The notes below the pieces were generated by a model. It was not told where the DNA came from, did no database searches, and saw only the letters and a list, made by a program, of their open reading frames with translations. Positions 1-10,162 of a stretch of 64,000 nucleotides of DNA are shown piece by piece. The stretch lies in NCBI GenBank assembly GCA_026770025.1, contig JAMXDE010000031.1:248001-312000 (forward strand). Reading direction: 5' to 3'. Both the position numbers and the translations under genes were made by a program. This DNA comes from Craspedostauros australis. Lineage: Eukaryota > Bacillariophyta > Bacillariophyceae > Mastogloiales > Achnanthaceae. Each line of letters opens with the position of its first letter. The first letter of the stretch is position 1.

Positions 1-14
1 CAACAGTGCTCGAT

Positions 15-662
15 TTACTCGTTATTCTTGTCTGTGGCAAGCTTGATAGCACGGGCGAGCTTGGAGTTCGGTGCCTTGATGACAGTGGCGACCTTGGTTG
101 GGACGGCCTTGACGGCACCGGCGATCTTGGCGTAGAGCTCGTCCTTGGTTGGGAGCTTGCCAATGGCGGTGACGCCCTCCGTATCGTACGCGTTGCCCTC
201 GAGGACACCTCCGCTGATGCTGTGGGTCTCCACCTTTCCGGACTCCTTGAGGAATTCGTTGTAGGTCTTGATGGAAGCGCTGATGTCGTCCTCGATGAAG
301 AACCACATGTTGGCGCCCTTGAGCATGGTGGTGGCTGGCTCGAATTCGGTTCCGTCCAGAGCGCGTCCCATGAGGGTGTTCTTGACGACGGCGATGGTGG
401 TGCCCTCCGGCATGGAGCGGCGAAGGCCCTCGGACTCCGCGACAGTGAGGGATCCGGCCGGGACGGTGAAGATCATCTGCGAAGTGTCCAGGAGTCCCTT
501 GATGCTCTCAACGCGCTCCTTCTTTCCCTCGATCGATGTGGCGTACCCACTGGCGCCTCCGAAGAGGCTGGTTGTGGACTGTCTCGTGTGTGGCTGCTGT
601 GGGGCTGTGAATGCAGTGGTGGCGACGATGCCGAGCGGGATGAGGGACAGTGACTTGACCAT
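15..662 (-). CDS. rplJ: Plastid 50S ribosomal protein L10 (nucleus-encoded precursor)
   Basis: Single-exon gene for a 215-aa precursor of the plastid ribosome stalk-base protein L10, which anchors L7/L12 for elongation-factor binding. Residues 1-17 form a hydrophobic signal peptide ending ATTA before FTAP, an ASAFAP-type site with Phe at +1, as used for import into four-membrane red-derived plastids. A Ser/Thr/Gln-rich transit stretch follows to about residue 40. The L10 fold covers about 45-205: VVKNTLMGRAL is the conserved RNA-binding segment, then LKGANMWFF, then a C-terminal helix rich in Ala and Lys. The start at 662 has a CA-rich leader on its strand. Length fits a bacterial-type L10 plus a bipartite presequence. 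The targeting is inferred from the motif; the family call is firm. Confidence 0.93.
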   Translation of the reverse strand: MVKSLSLIPLGIVATTAFTAPQQPHTRQSTTSLFGGASGYATSIEGKKERVESIKGLLDTSQMIFTVPAGSLTVAESEGLRRSMPEGTTIAVVKNTLMGRALDGTEFEPATTMLKGANMWFFIEDDISASIKTYNEFLKESGKVETHSISGGVLEGNAYDTEGVTAIGKLPTKDELYAKIAGAVKAVPTKVATVIKAPNSKLARAIKLATDKNNE

Positions 663-1642
663 GGTTGCTGCTTTGCGTTTAGTTTAGTTTGGCTTTGCTT
701 TGGTTGCAGATGTTGCAGTGGCGTGATGTGTGTTGCTCGGTTTTGAGAACCTTCGTTGATGGTGATGGCAATGGTGATGATGATGATGATGATGATGATG
801 TTGCTTCCGAAGAGGAGGAACAGCAACAGAGAAGAGCGAGATCGAAACGTCCTCGTCGAGTTGATGGGTCGGCTGCCAAGAGGTGAGTACTTGCACTGGC
901 ACTGTTCTTACTCGTGTTGCTGCGGTTACAAAACAACAGCGTCGATGCTCGACGATTGTTGGCGCCTGATTTTCCGCTTCACATGCTGTTGATGGGTGGC
1001 TGTCTGTCCGGCTGTTGGTGGATGTCACAAAGGCACCACAACAGGTGGTGCACGCAAAGGCGGGGAGGAAAGGAAGAACGGTAATTGCGTCCGCGTCCAC
1101 TCAGCACCGCGTTCATTTGGGAGGCTGTCGCGCGTTGATGGATGACGTACGTCCGTTCTACGGCAACTCAGTACTACTCCACCCAAGCCACACGAACATC
1201 GACGGTTCGTGATTTGGAGTTGTCCATGAGTCATACGATACGGGTGGCGGGCGGACACTATCATGGGATTCGAAAGAACTCATGACTGAATCAAAACGAA
1301 GAATCTACCTCTTTGATAATTTCATATCTGATTGTGCGTGTATCAACGGGCACCAAATATATCTGATTTCGCCACGATTATTTTAAAAGAGCTAATTGCA
1401 CAAAGCGCAAACAACAACACGATCCTGGGGACCGTGGAGTTGCACCCACAAACAACGAGAGGGCGAACGCAAAGCTGCCCACATTGCTTTGCATTGAATG
1501 GGATTGCATCGAATGGGATTGCATCGAATTGGATTGCATTGAGGCGTGCTCCACACAACTTCCCAACTCCCAAGTTCAATCACAACGTTGTGCAATACCT
1601 GGCACAGCAAAACACTCAACATCTGAACATCACATCATCACC
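663..1642. other. Divergent intergenic region
   Basis: Region between the divergent L10 and RBBP5 genes, so it must hold both promoters. It contains a GAT trinucleotide tract at 776-801 and, just before the RBBP5 start, three copies of a CATTGAATGGGATTG-type direct repeat (about 1490-1545). No further gene is visible. Confidence 0.6.
776..801. repeat. (GAT)n microsatellite
   Basis: About 8.5 uninterrupted GAT/ATG units, roughly 115 bp upstream of the plastid L10 start. Simple-sequence tract with no coding role. Confidence 0.9.
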
Positions 1643-4207
1643 ATGAATCTGGAGTTGCTGGATCCGTTCCAGATCAAGATCCCGGATCGCATCGATGCAA
1701 CGTTGCGATTGCCAGATGCCCTGCACTTCCGCAGGCCGGTGCCAAAGAAGCGCCTGAATCAGAGCCAATCCGGGAAGAAGCAGGATGCATCGCATCACAA
1801 CGATGACTGGAAGGCCGCCAACCACCTTGCCTACAACCGCCGCGGGACGTACGTGGCCATCGGTTATGGCAGCGGGACCGTCGCCATCTTCGACACGCTC
1901 AGCAGGACGCTGAGCGCCGTTTACCCAGCTGCTCCCAAGATTGTGGGAAAAGCACCAGCAGGAGCGCCGGCCACACCAGCAACAACAACGAAAGCAGCAA
2001 AAGCAGCAAGCAAGTCGTCTGCTGCGAGTGTTGCCAAATCGAAGTCTGCGTCCGCATCGACATCATCATCTGCTGCCAGCTCAAAGAATGCTATCTCCAA
2101 GAATGCCAACCCCAAAAGTGCGAGTCCAAAGAGTGCTATCTCAAAGAGTGCCATCTCAAAGAGTGCCAACCCCAAAAGTGCGAGTTCAAAGAGTGCCAAC
2201 TCAAAGGGTGCGAGTCCAAAGAGCGTAAGTAAACACAAAATCGGCAGCACAAGCAAGATGGACGTTGATTCCATCAAAAGGGAAAAGTCCGCATCGAAGC
2301 AGCCAGCCAGCGACTTCACTTCCAGCGTCGGCGTCACGTGCGTGTCGTGGTCCAAAAAGTCACGCACGCTGCTCGTCGGTGCGGCCAATGAGACCCTGGT
2401 TCGATTGATCGATACAACGCATCCACTTGGACCCAGGGAATGCAATCACGACGAAGGAGATACGTCAGATGTCTCCAAGAAGAAGGCGAACGGCACCAGC
2501 GCCAGCAGCAATGGCAGCAGCAACAACAACGCATCAATGCCTGGCAAAGATGGGTCTGGAAAATCCACTGTCAAGGGCAGTAATAGCGGTAGCAAGGTAG
2601 ACAACGCGGACAATGACGACGACGAAGATGACACCAAGAGCCAAACGAGCACGGAGCAAACCACCAAAAGTCGATCCAAGAACAAGTACGAATCGTCCTT
2701 CATCGAGCGCTTGGAAAGTGCCGCGTCACATTCATCGTCCGTTTCCGGAAGCCATGTCACCAGCAAGGCTGGCAATCTCCTCAACGTCAAGAACCTCTAC
2801 TTCGAAGGCGACTCGAAGCTCCATTCCGATCTCAACACAACGGCGAACGCCAACTCGGACAGCCAGGGCAGGCACAGCAGACGTCGTCAGCGGCGTCAGT
2901 TCCCGCCCAAGCACCCGCAGCGTGGAATTCACGCTGATGATGCCCACAAGAGGGTCCCCTTCGTGCAATTCCATTTGCCGGCTCCCTTTTCGAGTTCGTT
3001 ACAGGTTCACCCACGCGACGCGTGTGCTGGTATTGCAACATTGACGGACGGATCGTTGGTTGCCTTCTGGGTGCCGCATGAAGCATTTGAACCGATTGCG
3101 GAACCTGCTTCGGTTGCTGCTGCTGCTGCTGCTGCTAGCAAGAAGCTGGAACCAAAAAAGAAGAAGCTCAAGCATGTTGCAGAAGATAAAATGGATGTGG
3201 ACGACAAATCGAAGGACAAGAAGGCTGGAGGGAAAAGTAGTGGTCATGCTGGTGACAAAGGAAAGTCTGCCGCCGCCGAAGCGAGCACCAGCGCCGCTGA
3301 TGCTATCTCTGATCAAAAGGCCAAAAGCAAGATGAAATCAAGACGAGCCGTCAAGCTTGCGGCCATTCACGATGGAAAGAAGAAGTTCATCTCGTGCGCT
3401 GCCTTCGATCCCAGTGGCGAGCGTCTCTACGCCGCCACCAAGGATGGTCACTTGATGGGATTTGAGCTTGGATCGTTGTTCGACAACTTTCAGCGGTCTG
3501 AGGTCAAGGCGGTGCAAACGCTTAAACCAAGTTTCACCATCCCAGTCCCGGGCGGAGCCCAAGTGTGGCATTTGATGGTGAGCAGGAACGGGCAATTCCT
3601 CGCCATGAACAGCGCGGATGCTGCGATCCGTCTCTACTCCACCAAGGCTTGCTGGGAGGTCCCGGAGGAAGTCGAGAAGCCGATGTGGGTGTTTCAGGAC
3701 GTCGTCAACAAAGTCAAATTCGCTTCCTGTGACATCTCCGGCGATGCCGAGTACCTCGTGGCGGGGGCCAACGGTCACAACAACCAGTACGAGCTCTTCA
3801 TTTGGAACATCTCCACCGGCGTCCTCATGGACAAGCTCAAGGGTTCCGGCGTAACATTGTACAGCGTCGCATACCACCCCGCACGCTCCTTCTTCGCCTG
3901 CGCCACCTCCGATGGTCTCATCGATGTTTGGAGCCCGCGCATCAATTGGACGTCCTTCGCGCCGGACTTTCAGGCGCTGCCTGCGAACGTAGAGTACGTG
4001 GAGCAGGAAGACGAATTCGACATTGTCCCCACGAATGGCAGCACCCAGAGCGTCAATGAAAAAGACGAGGAAGATGAAGAGGATATCAACGTGGATGTGG
4101 TCAACATCGAGCCAGTTCCCGCATTCGCGTCAGATTCTGAGAATGAGGAAGATATCTTCTCCTTCCCGGTCAAGGTGATGCGGCATATGGGGTACATGAC
4201 AGGTTGA
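1643..4207 (+). CDS. RBBP5: RBBP5/Swd1-like WD40 subunit of COMPASS H3K4 methyltransferase
   Basis: Encodes 854 aa. The N-terminus MNLELLDPF matches RBBP5 (MNLELLESF), and WTSFAPDFQALPANVEY followed by an acidic stretch with FDI and PVPAFASDSE matches the RBBP5 hinge and C-tail that contact Ash2L and the SET subunit. WD blades are recognisable at about residues 60-85, 225-265, 430-485, 565-600, 630-670, 690-740 and 745-790. Human RBBP5 is 538 aa; the excess lies in three low-complexity insertions, about residues 95-230, 268-430 and 488-568, rich in Ser/Ala/Lys. The first contains nine 15-bp tandem repeats. The start at 1643 is chosen because the protein match begins there and a CA-rich leader precedes it; the open frame runs upstream to 1484. 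The expected role is chromatin H3K4 methylation. Confidence 0.87.
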   Translation: MNLELLDPFQIKIPDRIDATLRLPDALHFRRPVPKKRLNQSQSGKKQDASHHNDDWKAANHLAYNRRGTYVAIGYGSGTVAIFDTLSRTLSAVYPAAPKIVGKAPAGAPATPATTTKAAKAASKSSAASVAKSKSASASTSSSAASSKNAISKNANPKSASPKSAISKSAISKSANPKSASSKSANSKGASPKSVSKHKIGSTSKMDVDSIKREKSASKQPASDFTSSVGVTCVSWSKKSRTLLVGAANETLVRLIDTTHPLGPRECNHDEGDTSDVSKKKANGTSASSNGSSNNNASMPGKDGSGKSTVKGSNSGSKVDNADNDDDEDDTKSQTSTEQTTKSRSKNKYESSFIERLESAASHSSSVSGSHVTSKAGNLLNVKNLYFEGDSKLHSDLNTTANANSDSQGRHSRRRQRRQFPPKHPQRGIHADDAHKRVPFVQFHLPAPFSSSLQVHPRDACAGIATLTDGSLVAFWVPHEAFEPIAEPASVAAAAAAASKKLEPKKKKLKHVAEDKMDVDDKSKDKKAGGKSSGHAGDKGKSAAAEASTSAADAISDQKAKSKMKSRRAVKLAAIHDGKKKFISCAAFDPSGERLYAATKDGHLMGFELGSLFDNFQRSEVKAVQTLKPSFTIPVPGGAQVWHLMVSRNGQFLAMNSADAAIRLYSTKACWEVPEEVEKPMWVFQDVVNKVKFASCDISGDAEYLVAGANGHNNQYELFIWNISTGVLMDKLKGSGVTLYSVAYHPARSFFACATSDGLIDVWSPRINWTSFAPDFQALPANVEYVEQEDEFDIVPTNGSTQSVNEKDEEDEEDINVDVVNIEPVPAFASDSENEEDIFSFPVKVMRHMGYMTG
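2084..2218 (+). repeat. Nine 15-bp tandem repeats coding K(S/N/G)A-x-x pentapeptides
   Basis: Nine imperfect 15-bp units inside the first RBBP5 insertion, each encoding a pentapeptide such as KSAIS, KSANP or KSASP. The array stays in frame because the unit is a multiple of three. It lies in a loop between propeller blades 1 and 2. Confidence 0.88.
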
Positions 4208-5769
4208 GTGTGAGGTCTCATGAAGTGGGATGGGCAAAGTCGATGTGAGACGGAACAGCAGAGGCAGAGGCCAAGGTGGAGGTTGACATGCTCAATTAGA
4301 AGCTGTGCTATGCACCATCGCTCCGCATTCCGTTTTGGGAAGGGTCGAACTGGAGAGAGCATGACATGCACATGCTGCTGCGGAAAGTTTATGAACACTG
4401 GGAACGCGATACGCACTTCGCAACAGCCAGACCTTGTCGTATCGTATGACGAATGGATCATTCTGTGATGTTAAGAGTGATAGAGAGTAGAACGGAGTGA
4501 ATGATTGAAGTCGACGAACGAATGAACGAATCAATGAACTACGCTCTGGGGACAAGGCAGGATGATTCCAGCGTCGCTTCAGGGAAAGCAAGGGACAGGT
4601 GTGCTCAATCAAGAGGATTATGTACCAAGCACTCCGCTGAACAATGAGCAACTCGTTCTCCACCACTCTGCGTGTGTGTTTGTGCGTGATTTGCCACCAC
4701 AGATTTCTGTGCTGTCGTGGGGCGGGGGGGGGGAGTTTGTGAAATAATATATTATCTCTAATTTATACGAAGATTTGCGTGTGACGGACAGACTTGGATG
4801 GACGACATCAACTGCCAAACGTGTATTCCCACGTTTGGTCCTACTCGAGTGTTTGGTGATTGATGTCGACGCAGTCGAATGGTTCGAAGATACCAAACAA
4901 GACCAAACCTCGTTCTCAAGAACGACAGCGAAGACCTTCCGCCACGACCGAGATCACCATTTGCGAAGGCTGTGTCCACGCGGCGTTTGGATGGAATCAC
5001 TCCCAACCACTGCCCTCTGCCACCGAAACCAGAGAGAGCCAAGAACACGCAGACCCATACCACGCTCACACGAGTACGCACCGTCCTATTTCGCACTCAC
5101 AAGGCCTTGCGCACGTTACCACGCTCGTATCAGTACTTGTGGTGATCAGTGGTGCAGTGGATGATCCGGAGAATTCTCCTGTTGTGATCGACTTCTTCGT
5201 CGATCCAATCGCTCGTCCTCTCCCTCCCGTCCAAGCAGTCGTCCCTTGCTCCGGCGCTCCGGCATGTGCTCTCACGATACTCTTGCGCCATGCAAACATG
5301 GTCGCCGCGTGGCTTCCAATCTCTCTTGGATCTGAGAAGTCATGAGAACAGGTTCCACTCGGTTCTACTCTATCACCGTTCCTCTCTTTCATCACGGTTC
5401 GACGACAGTGGCAAATGGTACGACTACTGATACGAGTACGAACTATGATACTCCAGAGGTTGCTTTCGTGGTCGCTCCGTCACACCGATCTTCGCCGACG
5501 CCTGCGACGCTGCTGATTCTGTGCTGACAGTGCTTCGAAGTTGTCCGTCCAACATTCTGTGCTCACAATTTCAAGCTCGAAGCCATCAACAAACCAACAA
5601 CCAAAAGAAACACACAATTCACTCACTACACTCCATCGCAACCTACAATACTACAACAACACACTAGTACTCTCCTCACTAACGCACAAGCTCAGCACCC
5701 CACCATCACCCAAACCAACAGCATTCAACAGCATTCAACAACATTCAACAACATTCAACAGCATTCAAC
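4208..5769. other. Intergenic region
   Basis: 3' region of RBBP5 and promoter of the SDR gene. It shows a run of ten G at 4724-4733, a TACGAGTA site at 5431, and the periodic leader of the next gene at 5721-5769. Overlapping open frames on both strands lack recognisable domains and I reject them as genes. Confidence 0.55.
5721..5769 (+). repeat. Five 10-bp leader repeats, (G/A)CATTCAACA
   Basis: Five perfectly phased decamers abut the SDR start codon, the last one supplying the A of the ATG. The tract has no G or T outside the ATT triplet and single G positions, so it fits the CA-rich leader style of this genome in an extreme form. Confidence 0.85.
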
Positions 5770-6543
5770 ATGACCGTCTCAGCCACCATTGCTTCCACCT
5801 CCGCTCCAGCAACCACCTCTGGTGCCAACGCTTCGGCGGCCATCAGCAGCGTTCTGATGATCGGCGCCACCGGACGAATGGGAGTCCAGCTCATCAACTC
5901 AATGTCCAAGCACGAAGCCACCAACGGTGCCTCCGTCGAGATCTCAGCATTCTGCCGCACCCCAGACAAGCTTGATGCCGACACCAAGGCACGATGCGCA
6001 CATGTCTACAAGGGTGACGCTCGCCGTGCCTCCGACCTCGAGCACGCCATCCGTGATTCCAACGCCGATCTCGTCCTCGTCGCCGTCGGTAACGGTGACG
6101 ACGTCAGCAAGTCCGATATCCGCGAGGCCAACGCCAAAGCGCTCGTGCAGGTCCTCGCCGGCAATCCAGCATTCGAGCACGTCCGCGTCTTCGTGGTCTC
6201 CAGCAACGGCGCGGGACCCACCAAGATCAAGGCAGGCTTCGGCCTCGGTCTGATCCTGCAGTACTACCTGCGTCACGTGATGAAGGATCACACGAATCAG
6301 GAGAACGTTTTCCTGAGCGGCATGAAGAACCGTGTCGGATTTGTGCGTCCCACAGCATTGACCGATGGCAAGCCGACCGGGCACATGAAGACCTTCGGCG
6401 ACAAGGACAAGCCACCGTCCATCCAGACCGACCGCGCCGATTTGGCCGATTGGGTGACCGCCAACGTCGTGTTCGGAGCCGATTCCAACAAGGTGAATCC
6501 CTTTGGTTCTAACGCCTTCAACATCACATGCGTCAAGAAGTGA
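5770..6543 (+). CDS. NAD(P)-binding Rossmann-fold protein, atypical SDR/NmrA-like
   Basis: A 257-aa single-exon protein. After a 25-residue Ser/Thr/Ala-rich lead, VLMIGATGRMG (residues 28-38) carries the GxxGxxG dinucleotide signature on the first beta strand. CRTPDKL follows at the end of strand 2, a position that usually selects NADP(H); VYKGDARRASDL and ADLVLVAVGN fit strands 3-4, and VFVVSSNGAG fits strand 5. No YxxxK catalytic pair is evident, which is common in NmrA-like and other atypical SDRs acting as redox sensors or isomerases. No clear targeting peptide is seen. The substrate is unknown. The start is supported by the adjacent periodic leader. Confidence 0.72.
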   Translation: MTVSATIASTSAPATTSGANASAAISSVLMIGATGRMGVQLINSMSKHEATNGASVEISAFCRTPDKLDADTKARCAHVYKGDARRASDLEHAIRDSNADLVLVAVGNGDDVSKSDIREANAKALVQVLAGNPAFEHVRVFVVSSNGAGPTKIKAGFGLGLILQYYLRHVMKDHTNQENVFLSGMKNRVGFVRPTALTDGKPTGHMKTFGDKDKPPSIQTDRADLADWVTANVVFGADSNKVNPFGSNAFNITCVKK

Positions 6544-7151
6544 GAACGCAAAATGAGACCTTGATTCGTGGTGTGTTCAGTGTGAGAATTCGCCCCAGTT
6601 TGACAGGAAGCAACGTTAGCGGCAACTGCGACGACAGCATGAAACTCACACGAGCCATGTCGGGTAGAGAGGTGGAACCACAGAACAATAGCGAATCGTC
6701 GACTTACAGATCATATACTACGTACGAATACCCTGCGTCGAAGATATCAGTTTGATGGAAACGGCTAGAGTACTCAGTTCCGCACCATACACAGCCCAGA
6801 AGAAAGTAGTCCACTTGTAGCAAGAGCAGTCAGATACATCTACTCGTCGTACCAGTATCACCCGTACGATGGTGATTGCAACAGGTGGAATGCTGCTGCA
6901 CTCTTTCACCGCGTCGCATGCCATTCTCTCTCTCTCTCCTTTGCGGCCTGCGATGGTCTTCACTCCGGAGATTGATTTGTGTGTTGCGCTTGTTGTTGGT
7001 ACTCGCTTGGCTGTGTTTGTTGTGATGTCTGTGACTTCGTTTTGGATCATTATTGCCCATTTTGTGACACCATGCCTTCGCCAGAAATACGTGTACAACT
7101 GCAGTATGTGCAGAGATGCAAGATCATGGATACCCAATCCATTCTTCCCTC
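6544..7151. other. Convergent intergenic region
   Basis: Space between the 3' ends of the SDR gene and the facing membrane-protein gene. It holds a TC-rich run near 6925 and a TACTCGT site near 6842. No gene is visible. Confidence 0.55.
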
Positions 7152-8909
7152 CTACACCCCGATTGCGTACGGCGGGATGCAGTAGTGAAATACGCATCCC
7201 TGTTCACTGTCGGTGCCCTTCGTCTTTTTGGAAAGTTCCGTATCCTCATCCGTCGGCGCTTTCGAAAACAGATTCGCAAAGAACCGACCCCATTTGGACG
7301 ACAGTGATGACGCTTCGGTGGCACTCTCCTCTTGGTCGTCTTGGCTGCTTGCTGCGTTGTCGCTTTTTGCAGTCATTGCGTTCGCGTCCGCGTCTGCATC
7401 TGCTGTGGCTGACATGCCGACGGATGAGGAAAGGTTGTCCCACAATGAAGAAAGCGTCGATGCCGGCGTTACTGTGGTGCCCGCATCAGAATCGGCGCTG
7501 ATACCAATACTGAGATCGTCAGGAATGGCACTGCTGCTGTCGTCAGCAACGGATGCGATTGTCCGGTCGCTTTTTTTTGGCTCCATCTGATTGCTTTTGC
7601 TTGAGTCGGCTTGGAACGGCTGGATCGATTCGCCATTTCTTTCATGAGCAGTGGGACCATCACTTGCAGCAATCGCGGGATCTTCTGTTTTTGATGTGGT
7701 CATCATCGTCGTCGCTGCCGATGCTGCTGCTATCCCTGTGTCTGCAAGGGTGTCAACTTGATTCGGTTCCAGGTACTGCATCGTGTCGAACAGTGGCACT
7801 CCCAAACCCCGCGTTTGCTGTTCCACATAAGCGCTCGGCTTCTCGCAACGATGCGACAAAGGCAGGTAGATGATGCGTATGTAGGCCTCGTAGCCGACGT
7901 CCATGACGTAAAAGAATGCCAAGACGTAGACCAGGAAGAGCTTGAGACGGCGCGTGAATTTGACATCGCGAATGGTCGAGAATTGAAAATCTTCATCCGG
8001 TATGATCATGATGCAACCCAGAAGGACCGCGCCGAGCAGCTTGACGCAGAGCAAGGCGAGGAGATGCAAACGGCCGTGTGGCTTGCGGAATTGGATGGAC
8101 ATGAAGATGACGAAGATGATGACGAGCAGCAGGAGGTTGAGGTAAGGCGATTTGCTTCCTTCTTGCGACAATGTTTTGGCGTGAGTGCCTTTCTGCGCTT
8201 GTTCTTCCACATGCGCTTCTGCTTGCGTCTGTTCCGGGTACCGCAATCGCACCTGAACTTTTGGCAATGATTGGATCTGCGCTTGCGTGATGGCAAGCGA
8301 TCTGGTTGGAGTGATGGGAAATGAACGATCATTAGACTGAATGGTGGCCATCTCGTCATTTTGTTGGGAGTGCTGGTGCTGCTGGTGCTGCTGCTGATGT
8401 AGTTGGATTTGGATGTCGGTAGCGCTGGTATCATCGCCGCAGAGGGCAACGTGGGACAGGTCGGTCCAGTTGGTGCGGTCGTGCCCATCGTGATGGGATT
8501 CTGCGCGAACTTCACCTCGACCCAGCGTCTGCATTCGTGTTGGTGTTTGCATTTGACTTGATGGGGATCCTCCTGCCGCTGAACTGTCATCGCGATTTCT
8601 GGATCTGGTGGGTGTGCCCTGGATGTTCCTACGGGTGTGGTTGTCAGTGTGGCTGCCAGCGTGGCTGCGATCGGGGGTTGCTGGCGTGCTTCTCGTCGTC
8701 CTGGCCCTTGCCTTGGCTGCTGAAACTGGTGAGTACATGTCCGACCGGTCCATCGAATTCGACAATGATTCATTGGCATTCGGCTGTTCCTGTTGATACT
8801 GTTGTTGCTGCTCATTCTTTGGGACGAAGACGTACTCTATCGGAAAGCCTCCTGCGCTGGGCGGATCGAGCATCCTCGACACCCAGTTGCGGGAGCCTGA
8901 CTTCGGCAT
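7152..8909 (-). CDS. Predicted three-pass membrane protein of unknown function
   Basis: A 585-aa protein I do not recognise. Residues 1-255 are low-complexity and polar, with Gln/His runs and Ser/Thr/Arg-rich stretches, probably disordered. Three hydrophobic helices follow close together: LNLLLLVIIFVIFMSI (about 263-278), LLALLCVKLLGAVLLGCIMII (about 290-311) and LFLVYVLAFFYVMDV (about 332-346). An acidic and Ser-rich C-terminal half runs to the end. No signal peptide is seen. The transmembrane block is the only segment likely to be conserved; without homologues no function is proposed. The start is the first ATG in a frame open to the promoter side. Confidence 0.62.
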   Translation of the reverse strand: MPKSGSRNWVSRMLDPPSAGGFPIEYVFVPKNEQQQQYQQEQPNANESLSNSMDRSDMYSPVSAAKARARTTRSTPATPDRSHAGSHTDNHTRRNIQGTPTRSRNRDDSSAAGGSPSSQMQTPTRMQTLGRGEVRAESHHDGHDRTNWTDLSHVALCGDDTSATDIQIQLHQQQHQQHQHSQQNDEMATIQSNDRSFPITPTRSLAITQAQIQSLPKVQVRLRYPEQTQAEAHVEEQAQKGTHAKTLSQEGSKSPYLNLLLLVIIFVIFMSIQFRKPHGRLHLLALLCVKLLGAVLLGCIMIIPDEDFQFSTIRDVKFTRRLKLFLVYVLAFFYVMDVGYEAYIRIIYLPLSHRCEKPSAYVEQQTRGLGVPLFDTMQYLEPNQVDTLADTGIAAASAATTMMTTSKTEDPAIAASDGPTAHERNGESIQPFQADSSKSNQMEPKKSDRTIASVADDSSSAIPDDLSIGISADSDAGTTVTPASTLSSLWDNLSSSVGMSATADADADANAMTAKSDNAASSQDDQEESATEASSLSSKWGRFFANLFSKAPTDEDTELSKKTKGTDSEQGCVFHYCIPPYAIGV

Positions 8910-9850
8910 CTTCGTTTTTCACCCTGATTGCTACTCCTACGAGCTATGAGTACGACCCACTCGGACGAATGCTGCCCTGAGCGTGTTTTCCGCGATGCCT
9001 TGCTTTCAACGTGGCTGCTGTTCGACTTGTAGATCGTAATCGTGTCGGTATCCCCCGAGGTGAAGGAAACCGTGCCCCAGTTCAATTGATGTATGATTGG
9101 TACCAACACTTCGCAGTCCTCTTCTGCACACCCGTGGTTCGTTGTGGTACGAGCTACGAGTATGTGAAACATGAACACGGGAGCATGTGTTGATGGTGGT
9201 GGGAGGTTGGTGGCGATTGTGGAAGATCTCCCACGAGATCGCCTCTTCTCCACATGCCACGTCACGATTTCAAAGTTCTTCGTCTCCCGCCAAAATCGAT
9301 CATATGATCGAAGGAGTCAAGAAACAGCATTCTAACGAGTCAAACGTCACGACAGGAATCTCACGTCCCCGAAACTGCGCAACGGTTGGATTTGCCGCGC
9401 AAAACGGAATCAGCATCGACACCAGCGAACACAACGGTGGGAAAGGCGTCGATGGGAACAGTGCAGGCAGCACGAGTGAAGCATCTGCGGAGTCCTCCAG
9501 GCTCACCTGTGGCATACCCTCATCTTCACACCTCTGTTCGATCATATTCTAGTCGCAACTGTTGCAGCAACCACTTCATGAGAGACGACGAGACTGCAAG
9601 TGATAATCTGGAGAGAGTAAGCTGATTCAAGACCACAGCCCAAAACACACACCACGAGCCTTCAAGCAATAGTACAAGTAGGTTCAGAAGCTCATATACT
9701 CGCGCATACTCGTACCTTCGCAGGAGAGAACAAGAGACAAAGCCAGAAGAGACAGAACGCAATTGAGAATCGCATCATCAAACATCATCAAACAGCACCA
9801 AACAGCATCAAACAACATCAAATCGCAAACAACAGGAATCAACAGGAATC
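8910..9850. other. Divergent intergenic region
   Basis: Promoter space for the membrane-protein gene and the small single-TM gene. It contains TACGAGTA sites at 9155 and (reverse) 9707, a direct TACGAG-C-TACGAG pair near 9147, and a 10-bp periodic leader at 9771-9850. No convincing gene. Confidence 0.55.
9771..9850 (+). repeat. 10-bp periodic CA-rich leader, AACA(G/T)CATCA type
   Basis: Eight consecutive decamers, related to AACAGCATCA and ending in two copies of AACAGGAATC, lie directly before the ATG at 9851. The period matches that in the leader of the SDR gene at 5721. Confidence 0.8.
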
Positions 9851-10162
9851 ATGATCATCGACGCCAAGACCGTGATCATGACGTTGGTCATCGTGGTGGG
9901 AGCCACGCTGTACGGCCTCAAGTTCGTGCGAAAGTTCGCGCTGCAGATTGCGATGGAGAATCACGACGCCATCAAGGCGATGGATCAGGAAGAGGAGACG
10001 CAGAGACTCAAGAAGCAAAAGGCGGCGGACGCGGCAGCCGAGACCGCATTTGCCAAGGTGCAGCCGCTTCTCAACGTGAACGCGGCGCCGAGGTCAGGGA
10101 ATGCGCCGCCAGCAGCAGCGAAGACGGAAGAACAGCCAGCGAATGCCGCCAGCAACGTATGA
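9851..10162 (+). CDS. Small single-pass membrane protein with coiled-coil tail
   Basis: Encodes 103 aa. Residues 7-24 (VIMTLVIVVGATLYGLKF) form one hydrophobic helix, followed at once by RK residues and a charged, probably coiled-coil helix about residues 35-68 rich in Glu, Lys and Ala. The tail is Pro/Ala-rich. Length and layout resemble small organelle inner-membrane subunits, but I recognise no family. The coding call rests on the GC-rich codon use, the lack of stops and the CA-rich periodic leader right before the ATG. The protein should sit with a short N-terminus across one membrane and a soluble helical C-terminus. Confidence 0.6.
   Translation: MIIDAKTVIMTLVIVVGATLYGLKFVRKFALQIAMENHDAIKAMDQEEETQRLKKQKAADAAAETAFAKVQPLLNVNAAPRSGNAPPAAAKTEEQPANAASNV

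Noticed and set aside
2222-2235. GTAAGT donor in the RBBP5 frame
   Set aside because: The reading frame continues without stops, and no matching acceptor that improves the WD40 alignment is evident.
1921-2445. Antisense open frames across RBBP5, the receptor, CAF-1 and other genes
   Set aside because: They mirror GC-rich or low-complexity codons of the sense gene and show no domains.
4724-4733. G-quadruplex at a ten-G run
   Set aside because: Only one run is present; four spaced runs would be needed.
4860-5345. 161-codon plus-strand frame
   Set aside because: No domain, no leader, and a composition like the surrounding intergenic DNA.
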